A stretch of DNA of 9,056 nucleotides from an uncultured Eubacterium sp. (GCA_910577215.1 CAJTMQ010000061.1:1-9056); one strand, 5' to 3'; shown: positions 1 through 6,379, numbered from the stretch's first letter. Made by a program: numbers and translations. Notes: generated by a model not told the origin, from the sequence alone.

Positions 1-369
1 AAGCTTTCACAGATTTCAATTATTGTTGTTCTTATTGTAAAATACTGGGATAATGCAATTAAATATCTTTTTATGTTTTTTATAATAAAAGAGATAATAA
101 TGCTGATAGGCGGTGCAATACTTATTTCTAAAGGACTTCGTCCCGTGGCTGCGGAAATGTGGGGTAAGGTTGCTACAACAGTATTCTGTATTGTAATGAT
201 CTTTGTGCTTGCCTTCGGTGAAGGCGGAGCATTTTGCCAATATTTTGAGCTTCCGTCAGTAGTTACATGGATATTGGTTAGTATATCGGCTGTTTGTACT
301 TTCGGCTCGCTGCTGGGCTATATTCCCGGCTTTGTACGCCAGATTAAAGAGAAAAAGGCAGCTAAATAA
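1..369 (+). CDS. CDP-alcohol phosphatidyltransferase family protein, C-terminal part (5' end outside window)
   Basis: The reading frame is open from base 1 to the TAA at 367-369, giving 122 residues of a gene that begins upstream of the window. The first residues, KLSQ, match the end of the conserved (D)P(A)DKLTQ segment that follows the catalytic DG-AR-G-D-D motif of CDP-alcohol phosphatidyltransferases, so the catalytic half lies outside. The visible part has three or four hydrophobic membrane segments (roughly residues 5-20, 25-45, 55-75 and 85-105) and a basic tail ending KEKKAAK. Members make phosphatidylglycerophosphate or related phospholipids from CDP-diacylglycerol at the cytoplasmic membrane. 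PgsA is the most likely identity, but the substrate cannot be fixed from this fragment. An internal ATG at 73 could be mistaken for a start, but the homology-like sequence continues upstream of it. The Clp ATPase gene starts 22 bp downstream, suggesting co-transcription. Confidence 0.7.
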   Translation, partial: KLSQISIIVVLIVKYWDNAIKYLFMFFIIKEIIMLIGGAILISKGLRPVAAEMWGKVATTVFCIVMIFVLAFGEGGAFCQYFELPSVVTWILVSISAVCTFGSLLGYIPGFVRQIKEKKAAK

Positions 370-372
370 TTA

Positions 373-380
373 AAGGAGAA
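373..380 (+). promoter_or_regulatory. Ribosome binding site of the Clp ATPase gene
   Basis: AAGGAGAA lies 11 nt before the ATG at 392 and supports that start. No CtsR-type tandem heptad (GGTCAAA repeats) is visible in the 22-bp gap, so any heat-shock control must act at a promoter upstream of the window. Confidence 0.7.
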
Positions 381-391
381 ATCACTTTTTA

Positions 392-2689
392 ATGAAAAAA
401 CAGATGTGCAGCAGGTGCGGTGAACGCCCTGCAGTGGTATTTATACAAAAAATGGAAGACGGAAAGATTGTGCCGGAAGGACTTTGTATAAAATGTGCAA
501 AGGAAATGAATGTAGGCTCAATCAATCAGATGATAGATCAGCTTGGTGTTTCGGATGAAGAGCTTGAGCTTGCATCAGAGCAGATGAGCAATTTTATGGA
601 AAATATGGGCGATTTTGATTTCGGCTCTCTCGGCGAAATGTTTAACCCTGATAATATGGACGGTGCTCAGACTTTTCCCTTTGCTAACCTGTTCAGCGGC
701 GGAGAGGAATCATCGGAAGAAGATAACGGAAAAAAGAAAAAAGGCAAAAAAGCAAAGAAAAATTCATCTGATGATGCAAGAAAATTTTTGAATAATTATT
801 GTAATAATCTTACTGTAAAAGCTAAAAAAGGCGAGATAGACAGTATTATCGGCAGAGAAAAGGAAATCTCACGTGCAGTACAGATTCTTTGCAGACGAAC
901 AAAGAATAATCCTTGCCTTATAGGTGAACCGGGTGTCGGTAAAACTGCTATTGCCGAGGGACTTGCAATTCGCATTGCCAAAGGAGAAGTGCCTGCCCGT
1001 CTTATGAATAAAGAAATTTATCTTCTTGATTTAACAGCTCTTGTTGCCGGCACTCAGTTCAGAGGTCAGTTTGAGGGAAGAATAAAAGGTCTTGTTGATG
1101 AGGTGAAACACGAGGGTAATATTATCCTTTTCATTGATGAGGTTCATAATCTTGTCGGAACGGGTGACAGTGAGGGCACAATGAATGCCGCTAATATTCT
1201 GAAGCCTGCTCTTTCAAGAGGTGAAATTCAGGTTATCGGTGCAACAACCTTTAATGAATACAGAAAATATATTGAAAAAGACGCTGCACTTGAGCGACGC
1301 TTTCAGCCTGTTAAGGTTGAAGAGCCTTCACTTGATGAAGCATACAGAATGCTTCTCGGAATTAAGGCATATTACGAAACCTATCACAGAGTTCAGATTT
1401 CAGACAGTCTTGTTTACCGTGCGGTAACGATGTCCGAACGATTTGTAACAGACCGCTATCTGCCCGATAAGGCAATAGATTTGCTTGATGAAGCCTGTAC
1501 CTGTGCAAATCTTCGCAATCCTGCCATCTCTGAATATCAGATTATGCTTGAAAGAAAACAGATTCTTTTAGACGGCATAGATAACGCTTCACAGCCTGAT
1601 GATGATAATCAGATTGATTACGAGCTTGTTTCAAAGCTTAAAGCGGAAGCCCTACAGCTTGATCAGAAGCTGCCTGAGCTTGCAGAAAAGGCAAAGGATA
1701 ATCAGGTGCTTGAGCAGGATTTGGCAAAGGTTGTTTCTTTATGGACAGGAATTCCGGCATCAAAGATTGAAGCAGGGGATATTAAAAAGCTTGCAACACT
1801 TGAGGATGAACTTAAAAAGCATATTGTCGGTCAGGATGATGCGATTGAAAAGATTGCAGCTGCTGTCCGCAGAGGAAGGGTTCAGATCAGTCCGAAGAAA
1901 AGACCGCAGTCATTTATATTTGTAGGCCCTACAGGTGTTGGTAAAACAGAGCTTGTTAAGCAGCTTGCGGAGTATTTATTTGATTCGCCTGAAACCCTTA
2001 TTCGCCTCGATATGAGTGAATATATGGAAAAATTCAGCGTTTCAAGAATTATCGGCTCTCCTCCCGGTTATGTCGGCTATGATGATGCAGGTCAGCTTAC
2101 TGAAAAGGTACGGAGAAAGCCTTACAGTGTTATTCTTTTTGATGAAATTGAAAAGGCTCATAAGGATGTTCTGAATATTCTGCTTCAGATTCTTGATGAA
2201 GGAAGAATAACGGATGCACAGGGCAGAACAGTTAATTTTGAAAACACAATTATTGTTATGACATCAAATGCAGGCTCAACAGATTCCGCAACACTGGGCT
2301 TCGGCAAATCAGACAATGAGATTAACCAGGATGTAACGATGAAGGCACTTGAAAGATTTCTGCGTCCTGAATTTCTCGGCAGAGTGGATGAGGTGATTGC
2401 CTTTAACACATTGTCATTTGATAATTTTGAAAAAATTGCATGTCTTATGCTTGAAGAACTTAAAGAAAGTCTTAAAGATAAGGCAATTGAGCTTTCTTAT
2501 GACGATTCTGTTCCCGTATTTATTGCCAAGGAGTCATACGGTTCAAAGAAAAATGCAAGAGGAATTCGTGATTCCGTAAGAAGAAATGTTGAAGATGCTC
2601 TTGCGTCTGCAATTGTTTTCAATCAGGATATTGTTATAAATAGTTTCAGTTTAACAGCAAAAAATGAGATTGAAGTAAAGATTAACTGA
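392..2689 (+). CDS. ATP-dependent Clp protease ATP-binding subunit, ClpE-like with N-terminal zinc finger
   Basis: This 765-residue HSP100 unfoldase has two AAA+ domains. It is expected to unfold proteins in the cytoplasm and pass them to ClpP. An N-terminal four-cysteine zinc finger (C6, C9, C32, C35; McsA/ClpE type) replaces the usual Clp-N repeat domain. An acidic, Met-rich stretch and a very lysine-rich linker (about residues 110-123) follow. NBD1 has Walker A GEPGVGKT at 178-185, Walker B IILFIDE at 244-250 and the ALERRF segment. NBD2 has Walker A GPTGVGKT at 512-519, Walker B ending D584-E585, pore motif GYVGYDDAGQ and RPEFLGR. LGF at 635-637 occupies the place of the ClpP-docking loop, so a ClpP partner is likely. 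The middle region (about 395-450) is short, as in ClpE, rather than the long ClpB coiled coil. The zinc finger points to ClpE, but the protein is longer than Bacillus ClpE (about 700 residues), so no symbol is assigned. It probably shares an operon with the upstream phospholipid gene. Confidence 0.93.
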   Translation: MKKQMCSRCGERPAVVFIQKMEDGKIVPEGLCIKCAKEMNVGSINQMIDQLGVSDEELELASEQMSNFMENMGDFDFGSLGEMFNPDNMDGAQTFPFANLFSGGEESSEEDNGKKKKGKKAKKNSSDDARKFLNNYCNNLTVKAKKGEIDSIIGREKEISRAVQILCRRTKNNPCLIGEPGVGKTAIAEGLAIRIAKGEVPARLMNKEIYLLDLTALVAGTQFRGQFEGRIKGLVDEVKHEGNIILFIDEVHNLVGTGDSEGTMNAANILKPALSRGEIQVIGATTFNEYRKYIEKDAALERRFQPVKVEEPSLDEAYRMLLGIKAYYETYHRVQISDSLVYRAVTMSERFVTDRYLPDKAIDLLDEACTCANLRNPAISEYQIMLERKQILLDGIDNASQPDDDNQIDYELVSKLKAEALQLDQKLPELAEKAKDNQVLEQDLAKVVSLWTGIPASKIEAGDIKKLATLEDELKKHIVGQDDAIEKIAAAVRRGRVQISPKKRPQSFIFVGPTGVGKTELVKQLAEYLFDSPETLIRLDMSEYMEKFSVSRIIGSPPGYVGYDDAGQLTEKVRRKPYSVILFDEIEKAHKDVLNILLQILDEGRITDAQGRTVNFENTIIVMTSNAGSTDSATLGFGKSDNEINQDVTMKALERFLRPEFLGRVDEVIAFNTLSFDNFEKIACLMLEELKESLKDKAIELSYDDSVPVFIAKESYGSKKNARGIRDSVRRNVEDALASAIVFNQDIVINSFSLTAKNEIEVKIN

Positions 2690-2707
2690 CTTTTTTTCAA
2701 AAAACTC

Positions 2708-2736
2708 TTGACAGTTCGGCGGTCATTTATTATAAT
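2708..2736 (+). promoter_or_regulatory. Consensus sigma-A promoter of the tRNA operon
   Basis: The -35 box TTGACA (2708-2713) and the -10 box TATAAT (2731-2736) are both perfect and separated by exactly 17 bp. Transcription should begin near 2743, leaving a leader of about 10 nt before tRNA-Gly. Such a strong promoter suits a stable-RNA operon. An imperfect inverted repeat (2718-2725 with 2739-2746) brackets the -10 box. Confidence 0.9.
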
Positions 2737-2752
2737 AGTGACCGTCGCTTAT

Positions 2753-2826
2753 GCGGGTGTAGTTCAATGGTAGAATGTCAGCTTCCCAAGCTGAACACGA
2801 GGGTTCGATTCCCTTCACCTGCTCCA
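2753..2826 (+). tRNA. tRNA-Gly (anticodon CCC)
   Basis: A full cloverleaf can be drawn. The acceptor stem is GCGGGTG with CACCTGC (one G·T), the anticodon stem is TCAGC/GCTGA, and the loop TTCCCAA gives anticodon CCC, reading GGG. The T arm is GAGGG-TTCGATT-CCCTT, the discriminator is T as usual for glycine, and CCA is encoded. It is first in the operon, 16 nt downstream of the -10 box. CCC is the least common glycine anticodon in low-GC Firmicutes, so this is probably an accessory isoacceptor. Confidence 0.95.
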
Positions 2827-2831
2827 TATAC

Positions 2832-2908
<77 letters not shown>

Positions 2909-2944
2909 AAAGTTATAACCGCTTGAGAGGGCGAGAAACGAGAT

Positions 2945-2981
2945 ACAAAAGTTTGTGAGCAAAGCAAGCAAAAACTTTTGT
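2945..2981. repeat. 10-bp perfect inverted repeat (hairpin)
   Basis: ACAAAAGTTT and AAACTTTTGT are perfect reverse complements around a 17-nt loop containing GC-rich dinucleotides spaced by A runs. It has no T tract after it, so it is not a classical terminator. Confidence 0.8.
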
Positions 2982-2984
2982 CAA

Positions 2985-3007
2985 GAAACAGTTCAGTGAA
3001 CTGTTTC
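2985..3007. repeat. 23-bp perfect palindrome (hairpin)
   Basis: The arms GAAACAGTTCA and TGAACTGTTTC flank a single central G. In RNA this gives a stable stem with a minimal loop. No T run follows, which argues against intrinsic termination in the middle of the tRNA operon. Confidence 0.85.
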
Positions 3008-3019
3008 GCATCGAGAAGA

Positions 3020-3039
3020 GAGTCCCTCCAAGCGCGCCA
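3020..3039 (+). repeat. Direct repeat copy 2: orphan tRNA-Arg 3' tail
   Basis: This is an exact copy of 2889-2908 including GCCA, but no tRNA 5' half precedes it. It ends 7 nt before tRNA-His. Confidence 0.9.
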
Positions 3040-3046
3040 TATTATG

Positions 3047-3123
3047 GTGGGATTAGTTCAGTTGGTTAGAGCGCCAGTTTGTGGCACTGGAGGTCATCGG
3101 TTCGAATCCGATATCCCACCCCA
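3047..3123 (+). tRNA. tRNA-His (anticodon GTG)
   Basis: The acceptor stem GTGGGAT/ATCCCAC is perfect. The loop TTGTGGC gives anticodon GTG. Discriminator C73 can pair with the G at 3046, the extra G-1 that identifies histidine tRNA, so the mature 5' end is probably 3046. The T arm is ATCGG-TTCGAAT-CCGAT and CCA is encoded. Confidence 0.96.
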
Positions 3124-3145
3124 CTTTTAATAAAAATCCCGATAT

Positions 3146-3220
3146 TGGGGTGTCGCCAAGTGGTAAGGCAAGGGACTTTGACTCCCTCACTCGTAGGTTC
3201 GAATCCTGCCTCCCCAGCCA
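3146..3220 (+). tRNA. tRNA-Gln (anticodon TTG)
   Basis: The anticodon stem AGGGA/TCCCT holds CTTTGAC, giving TTG, which reads CAA and, by wobble, CAG. The discriminator is G and CCA is encoded. The acceptor stem TGGGGTG/CTCCCCA has a T·T opposition at pair 6-67, where the usual glutamine tRNA has a T-A pair. The weak first pair T-A is normal for tRNA-Gln. The T stem GTAGG/CCTGC has one T·G wobble. Confidence 0.95.
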
Positions 3221-3221
3221 G

Positions 3222-3239
3222 CACCCTTAATTAAGGGTG
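3222..3239. repeat. 18-bp perfect palindrome between tRNA-Gln and tRNA-Lys
   Basis: CACCCTTAATTAAGGGTG is its own reverse complement and fills most of the 23-nt spacer. It has no T run after it and could act as a processing hairpin or simply be spacer. Confidence 0.75.
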
Positions 3240-3243
3240 ATAC

Positions 3244-3319
3244 GGTTCATTAGCTCAGATGGCAGAGCACTTGACTTTTAATCAAGGTGTCCGGGGTTCG
3301 ACTCCCCGATGAGCCACCA
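3244..3319 (+). tRNA. tRNA-Lys (anticodon TTT)
   Basis: The acceptor stem GGTTCAT/ATGAGCC has one T·G wobble. The anticodon stem CTTGA/TCAAG holds CTTTTAA, giving TTT. The T arm is CGGGG-TTCGACT-CCCCG, the discriminator is A and CCA is encoded. It is the last tRNA, 6 nt before the terminator stem. Confidence 0.96.
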
Positions 3320-3325
3320 TACTTT

Positions 3326-3360
3326 AAAGCCCCTTGCTTCGTGCAGGGGGCTTTTGGTTT
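3326..3360 (+). terminator. Intrinsic terminator of the tRNA operon
   Basis: AAAGCCCC-T-TGC pairs with GCA-G-GGGGCTTT around the loop TTCGT, a 12-bp stem including one T·G, followed by a T-rich tail. It ends 16 nt before the ATG of the next gene, so that gene depends on readthrough or on a promoter hidden in this short space. Confidence 0.9.
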
Positions 3361-3375
3361 ATTATTGGAGCAATT

Positions 3376-4068
3376 ATGGAGAATATTATTTTTAACGGCA
3401 GAAAAATTGAATACTGCCTAATCAGAAAAAATGTTAAAAACATCAATCTGCGTATTAAACAGGATTGTTCCGTTATTGTTTCAGCAAATCCGTTGGTGCC
3501 GAAAACAATTATTGCTGCATTTGTTTCGGAAAATGCAGAAAAGATACTGGCAGTAATTGATAAGAATAACACTAAAGCAGCTTTGAAGCCGGATTTTGAA
3601 AAGGGAAGCACTGTTCAGCTTCTCGGTAAGTTATATACCCTGGAAGTTATTGAAAGCAGTACTAATTCGTATTATGTTGGTGAAAATGAAATCACCCTGT
3701 ATGTTAACTCAAGCGGTAAGGCAGAAAACAGACAGGCAGAATATAATTTGCTTCTTAAAAAAACAGCAGAGGTTGTTTTCCCGAAACTGTTGAAGGAATG
3801 CTATTCTCCGTTTGAAAAGGTCTGTGCAAGTTTGCCCGAACTGAAGATAAAGAATTTAAAATCTCAATGGGGCAACTGCTATCATAAAAGAAATCTTATA
3901 ACGCTTAATTCAAGGCTTGCAGCATATGATTTTAATGTTATCCGTTCTGTAATCTATCATGAATACTGCCACTTTGTTCATCAGAATCATTCAAAGGATT
4001 TTTACAGTCTGCTCGGCAGTGTTATGCCGGATTGGAAGCGGTATGACAGGGTTTTGAAGAATAAATAA
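3376..4068 (+). CDS. YgjP/DUF45-type zinc metallopeptidase domain protein
   Basis: The 230-residue protein belongs to the YgjP-like (DUF45, SprT-related) family, presumed cytosolic zinc peptidases. The zinc signature HEYCH (H195, E196, H199) is followed by VHQNHS, whose H205 is the likely third ligand. Upstream, SQWGNC (163-168) matches the family's S-WG-C motif, and NSRL (178-181) corresponds to the usual LN-RL segment. No signal peptide or membrane segment is seen. The ATG at 3376 is chosen because GGAG (3367-3370) lies 5 nt before it. A TTG at 3334 in the same frame would add 14 residues, but it lies inside the tRNA terminator stem and has no binding site. No convincing promoter was found between the terminator and this ATG. 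The natural substrate of the family is not known to me. Confidence 0.85.
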   Translation: MENIIFNGRKIEYCLIRKNVKNINLRIKQDCSVIVSANPLVPKTIIAAFVSENAEKILAVIDKNNTKAALKPDFEKGSTVQLLGKLYTLEVIESSTNSYYVGENEITLYVNSSGKAENRQAEYNLLLKKTAEVVFPKLLKECYSPFEKVCASLPELKIKNLKSQWGNCYHKRNLITLNSRLAAYDFNVIRSVIYHEYCHFVHQNHSKDFYSLLGSVMPDWKRYDRVLKNK

Positions 4069-4076
4069 TTGATGTT

Positions 4077-4112
4077 AAAAAGTCCTCACAATTCATTTGT
4101 GGGGACTTTTTA
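4077..4112. terminator. Intrinsic terminator after the YgjP-like gene
   Basis: AAAAAGTCC-T-CACAA pairs with TTGTG-G-GGACTTTTT around the loop TTCAT, a 15-bp stem with one T·G. A-runs and T-runs on both sides would let it work in either direction. It separates the peptidase gene from the uracil operon. Confidence 0.9.
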
Positions 4113-4151
4113 CTTTAACCAATTTGTAACTGTTTTGTAAGTCGCATTTTG

Positions 4152-4180
4152 TTGAAATAAGTTTCTTCCTGTGATATGTT
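4152..4180 (+). promoter_or_regulatory. Probable sigma-A promoter of the upp-uraA operon
   Basis: TTGAAA (4152-4157), a 17-bp spacer and TATGTT (4175-4180), preceded by TG at 4172-4173 as an extended -10. The predicted start near 4187 leaves a leader of about 28 nt, too short for a PyrR attenuator or riboswitch. Confidence 0.6.
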
Positions 4181-4214
4181 ATTATAGAAAAATTGTGAAA
4201 GGAAATTCAGAACT

Positions 4215-4847
4215 ATGGAAAGAAAAGTGATTATTATGGATCATCCGCTGATTCAGCACAAGCTCAGTATTCTTCGTGATGTCAGCACAAGCACAAAAGA
4301 ATTCAGAGATCTTGTTAATGAAATTGCAATGCTGATGATTTATGATGCAACAAGAGATTTGCCTCTTCAGGATAAAAATGTACAAACACCTTGCGGAGTT
4401 GCCCACTGTAAGGAAATTGCAGGAAGGAAGCTTGCATTTGTTCCGATTCTCCGTGCAGGTCTCGGAATGGTTGAGGGTGCACTTATGCTTGTTCCGTCTG
4501 CAAGAATCGGTCATATCGGGCTTTACAGAGATGAAACAACACTCGAGCCTGTAGAATACTACTGCAAGCTGCCTAAGGATATTGAAGAGCGTGATGTTTT
4601 TGTAGTTGACCCAATGCTCGCTACAGGCGGCTCTGCTATTGATGCAATCTCTCAGATTAAAAAGAGAAATCCGCGATCAATAAAATTCCTGTGCATCATT
4701 GCTGCACCTGAGGGTCTGGAGGCTCTTGAAAAAGCACATCCCGACGTTGATATATTTGCAGCGGGTATGGATGATCATCTTAATGAGAACGGATATATCG
4801 TTCCCGGTCTTGGTGATGCAGGGGACAGAATTTTCGGTACAAAATAA
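4215..4847 (+). CDS. upp: Uracil phosphoribosyltransferase
   Basis: Upp converts uracil and PRPP to UMP and pyrophosphate, the single-step uracil salvage reaction in the cytosol. The protein is 210 residues, the normal length. It has the family segment PILRAGLGM at 77-85, the PRPP-binding loop VVDPMLATGGSA at 130-141, and the C-terminal uracil-binding segment GYIVPGLGDAGDR at 193-205. The ATG at 4215 has AAAGGAAA (4198-4205) at suitable distance. A second in-frame ATG at 4236 would remove residues usually present. The permease gene follows after 36 nt with no terminator between, so import and phosphoribosylation of uracil are co-expressed. All catalytic motifs are intact. Confidence 0.97.
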   Translation: MERKVIIMDHPLIQHKLSILRDVSTSTKEFRDLVNEIAMLMIYDATRDLPLQDKNVQTPCGVAHCKEIAGRKLAFVPILRAGLGMVEGALMLVPSARIGHIGLYRDETTLEPVEYYCKLPKDIEERDVFVVDPMLATGGSAIDAISQIKKRNPRSIKFLCIIAAPEGLEALEKAHPDVDIFAAGMDDHLNENGYIVPGLGDAGDRIFGTK

Positions 4848-4883
4848 TTCAATATAAAGATATTTAAAAGAAAGGATTTCATT

Positions 4884-6251
4884 ATGGCTAAAAAAGAAAA
4901 AATTTCTATCGGCAATGAAGGAATTTACGATGCCAAAAAGCTTGGTGCGCCGAAAATGGTTGTGCTTGGCTTTCAGCATATGTTCGCAATGTTCGGTGCA
5001 ACCGTAACAGTTCCGCTTCTTACGGGATTAGATATTTCAACAACGCTTCTTTTTGCAGGTCTCGGAACACTTTTATTCCATTGCTTAACCAAATTCAAGG
5101 TTCCTGCTTTCCTCGGTTCATCCTTTGCGTTTATCGGCGGTTACCTTGCAGTTGCCCCTCTTCAGGACGGAAGGGGAAATAAGGAAATGCTGCCTTATGC
5201 CTGCCTTGGTGTTGCCTGTGCAGGATTACTTTATCTTGTTTTGGCAGGTATTATTAAGCTTGTTGGCATTAATAAGGTTATGAAACTTTTTCCGCCTGTT
5301 GTAACAGGTCCTATCATAATGGCAATCGGTCTTGGTCTTGCACCGTCTGCAATTGCTAACTGTTCACAGAACTGGTGGCTTGCAATCATTGCTCTTGTTC
5401 TTATTGTTGCATTCAACATTTTTGGTAAAGGTATGGTAAAGATTGTTCCTATTCTTCTTGGTATAATTATTACATATATAGTTGCCGCAATTGTCGGAAA
5501 TGGATTCGGTGTTGAAAGCTTTGCAATTGATTTTTCAGGTGTTAAGGATGCAGCTTGGATCGGCTTCCCGATTGAATGGAGCTCAACCGTATTCGGCGGT
5601 GTGAGAAATTCAAGTGCTGCTGTTTCGGCAATTATTGCCATTGTTCCGATTGCAATTGCAACGATGATGGAGCATATCGGTGATGTTTCTGCTATTTCGG
5701 CAACCTGCAACAAGAATTATATAAAAGACCCCGGTCTGCACAGAACACTTCTCGGTGACGGTTTTGCAACAATTTTGGCATCACTTTTCGGTGCTCCTGC
5801 AAATACAACCTACGGTGAAAACACAGGTGTGCTTGCCCTTTCAAAGGTTTATGATCCAAGAGTAATCCGAATTGCGGCATATTTTGCAGTGGTTTTCTCA
5901 ATCTGCCCTAAATTTGCAGCAGTTATTGAGTCTATTCCCGTAGCAGTTGTAGGCGGTATTTCATTTGTGCTTTACGGTATGATTTCTGCCGTTGGTGTAA
6001 GAAATGTTGTTGAAGCCAAGGTTGATTTCTCAAAATCACGCAATACAATCATTGCAGCAATTATTCTTGTTCTTGCACTTGGTTCAAACGGTATAACAAT
6101 TCCTGTTGGTTCAACAACAATCAGCATTTCAGCACTTGCAACAGCTTCTGTTGTTGGTATTATTCTTAATGTAATCTTACCGGGTAATGATTATGTTTTC
6201 AAAATGGACAATAATAAAAAGGAAGAGGCTGCAGAGTCTAAGGCTGAGTAA
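4884..6251 (+). CDS. uraA: Uracil permease, NCS2 (nucleobase-cation symporter-2) family
   Basis: This 455-residue polytopic inner-membrane transporter resembles UraA/PyrP and would import uracil with protons. The N-terminal signature GFQHMFAMFGATVTVPLLTG (29-48) and PAFLGSSFAFI (74-84) are typical. The substrate-binding glutamates of the family are represented by E263 in MMEHIGDVSAIS (with H264) and E312 in NTTYGENTGV. About 12-14 hydrophobic segments are apparent and the C-terminus is a charged cytosolic tail rich in K and E. The ribosome binding site AAAGGA (4871-4876) precedes the ATG. Its place directly after upp supports uracil rather than xanthine as substrate. It is the last gene of the operon. 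Confidence 0.95.
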   Translation: MAKKEKISIGNEGIYDAKKLGAPKMVVLGFQHMFAMFGATVTVPLLTGLDISTTLLFAGLGTLLFHCLTKFKVPAFLGSSFAFIGGYLAVAPLQDGRGNKEMLPYACLGVACAGLLYLVLAGIIKLVGINKVMKLFPPVVTGPIIMAIGLGLAPSAIANCSQNWWLAIIALVLIVAFNIFGKGMVKIVPILLGIIITYIVAAIVGNGFGVESFAIDFSGVKDAAWIGFPIEWSSTVFGGVRNSSAAVSAIIAIVPIAIATMMEHIGDVSAISATCNKNYIKDPGLHRTLLGDGFATILASLFGAPANTTYGENTGVLALSKVYDPRVIRIAAYFAVVFSICPKFAAVIESIPVAVVGGISFVLYGMISAVGVRNVVEAKVDFSKSRNTIIAAIILVLALGSNGITIPVGSTTISISALATASVVGIILNVILPGNDYVFKMDNNKKEEAAESKAE

Positions 6252-6267
6252 TTCATAATACTGTTAG

Positions 6268-6300
6268 AAGACCTGATGTAAAATCAGGTCTTTATTGTTT
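6268..6300 (+). terminator. Intrinsic terminator of the upp-uraA operon
   Basis: AAGACCTGAT and ATCAGGTCTT form a perfect 10-bp stem around GTAAA, followed by TTTATTGTTT-like T-rich sequence. Confidence 0.85.
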
Positions 6301-6314
6301 CTTATTTATTCATT

Positions 6315-6343
6315 TTGACATATTGCTTTTAATATGTTAAAAT
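6315..6343 (+). promoter_or_regulatory. Sigma-A promoter of the proline symporter gene
   Basis: A perfect -35 TTGACA (6315-6320), a 17-bp spacer and TAAAAT (6338-6343), with TG at 6335-6336 forming an extended -10. The predicted leader is about 30 nt and contains the strong ribosome binding site AGGGAGGA (6365-6372), 7 nt before the ATG. Confidence 0.85.
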
Positions 6344-6379
6344 TGGAAATCATTATTAACGAACAGGGAGGATATTACA

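Larger units (their letters stand above)
2920..3034. repeat. Structured insertion-like element between the two tRNA-Arg tails
   Basis: This stretch of about 115 bp has no ORF of note and is dominated by nested inverted repeats. The outer arms are CGCTTGAGAGGG (2920-2931) and CCCTCCAAGCG (3024-3034), which give 11 pairs with one bulged A at 2926. Inside are ACAAAAGTTT (2945-2954) with AAACTTTTGT (2972-2981), and a 23-bp palindrome at 2985-3007 made of GAAACAGTTCA, a central G and TGAACTGTTTC. The right outer arm is part of the duplicated tRNA tail. The structure could be a MITE-like or REP-like element, or a remnant of a tRNA-targeting integrative element. As it lies between promoter and terminator it should be transcribed with the tRNAs. 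I cannot name a family. Confidence 0.6.

Noticed and set aside
73..369. A separate 98-residue membrane protein starting at ATG 73
   Set aside because: The frame is open to base 1 and the upstream residues (KLSQ...) fit the CDP-alcohol phosphatidyltransferase family, so it is the tail of a larger gene.
2691..2704. Terminator after the Clp gene (T7 run followed by CAAAAAA)
   Set aside because: No GC-containing hairpin precedes the T run. Only an A/T self-complementary stretch is seen, so no terminator is called and readthrough into the tRNA operon cannot be excluded.
3297..3325. Promoter TTCGAC-N17-TACTTT within tRNA-Lys for the metallopeptidase gene
   Set aside because: The -35 box matches poorly and is made of the conserved T-loop sequence, so it is not supported.
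3334..3375. TTG-initiated N-terminal extension of the metallopeptidase (14 extra residues)
   Set aside because: It lies within the terminator hairpin and has no ribosome binding site, whereas the ATG at 3376 has GGAG just upstream.
4181..4214. PyrR attenuator or riboswitch before upp
   Set aside because: The predicted leader is only about 28 nt and contains no alternative hairpins.
5231..5713. A 160-residue minus-strand ORF opposite the uracil permease
   Set aside because: It is a shadow of the permease reading frame; the plus-strand gene has full family motifs and a binding site.
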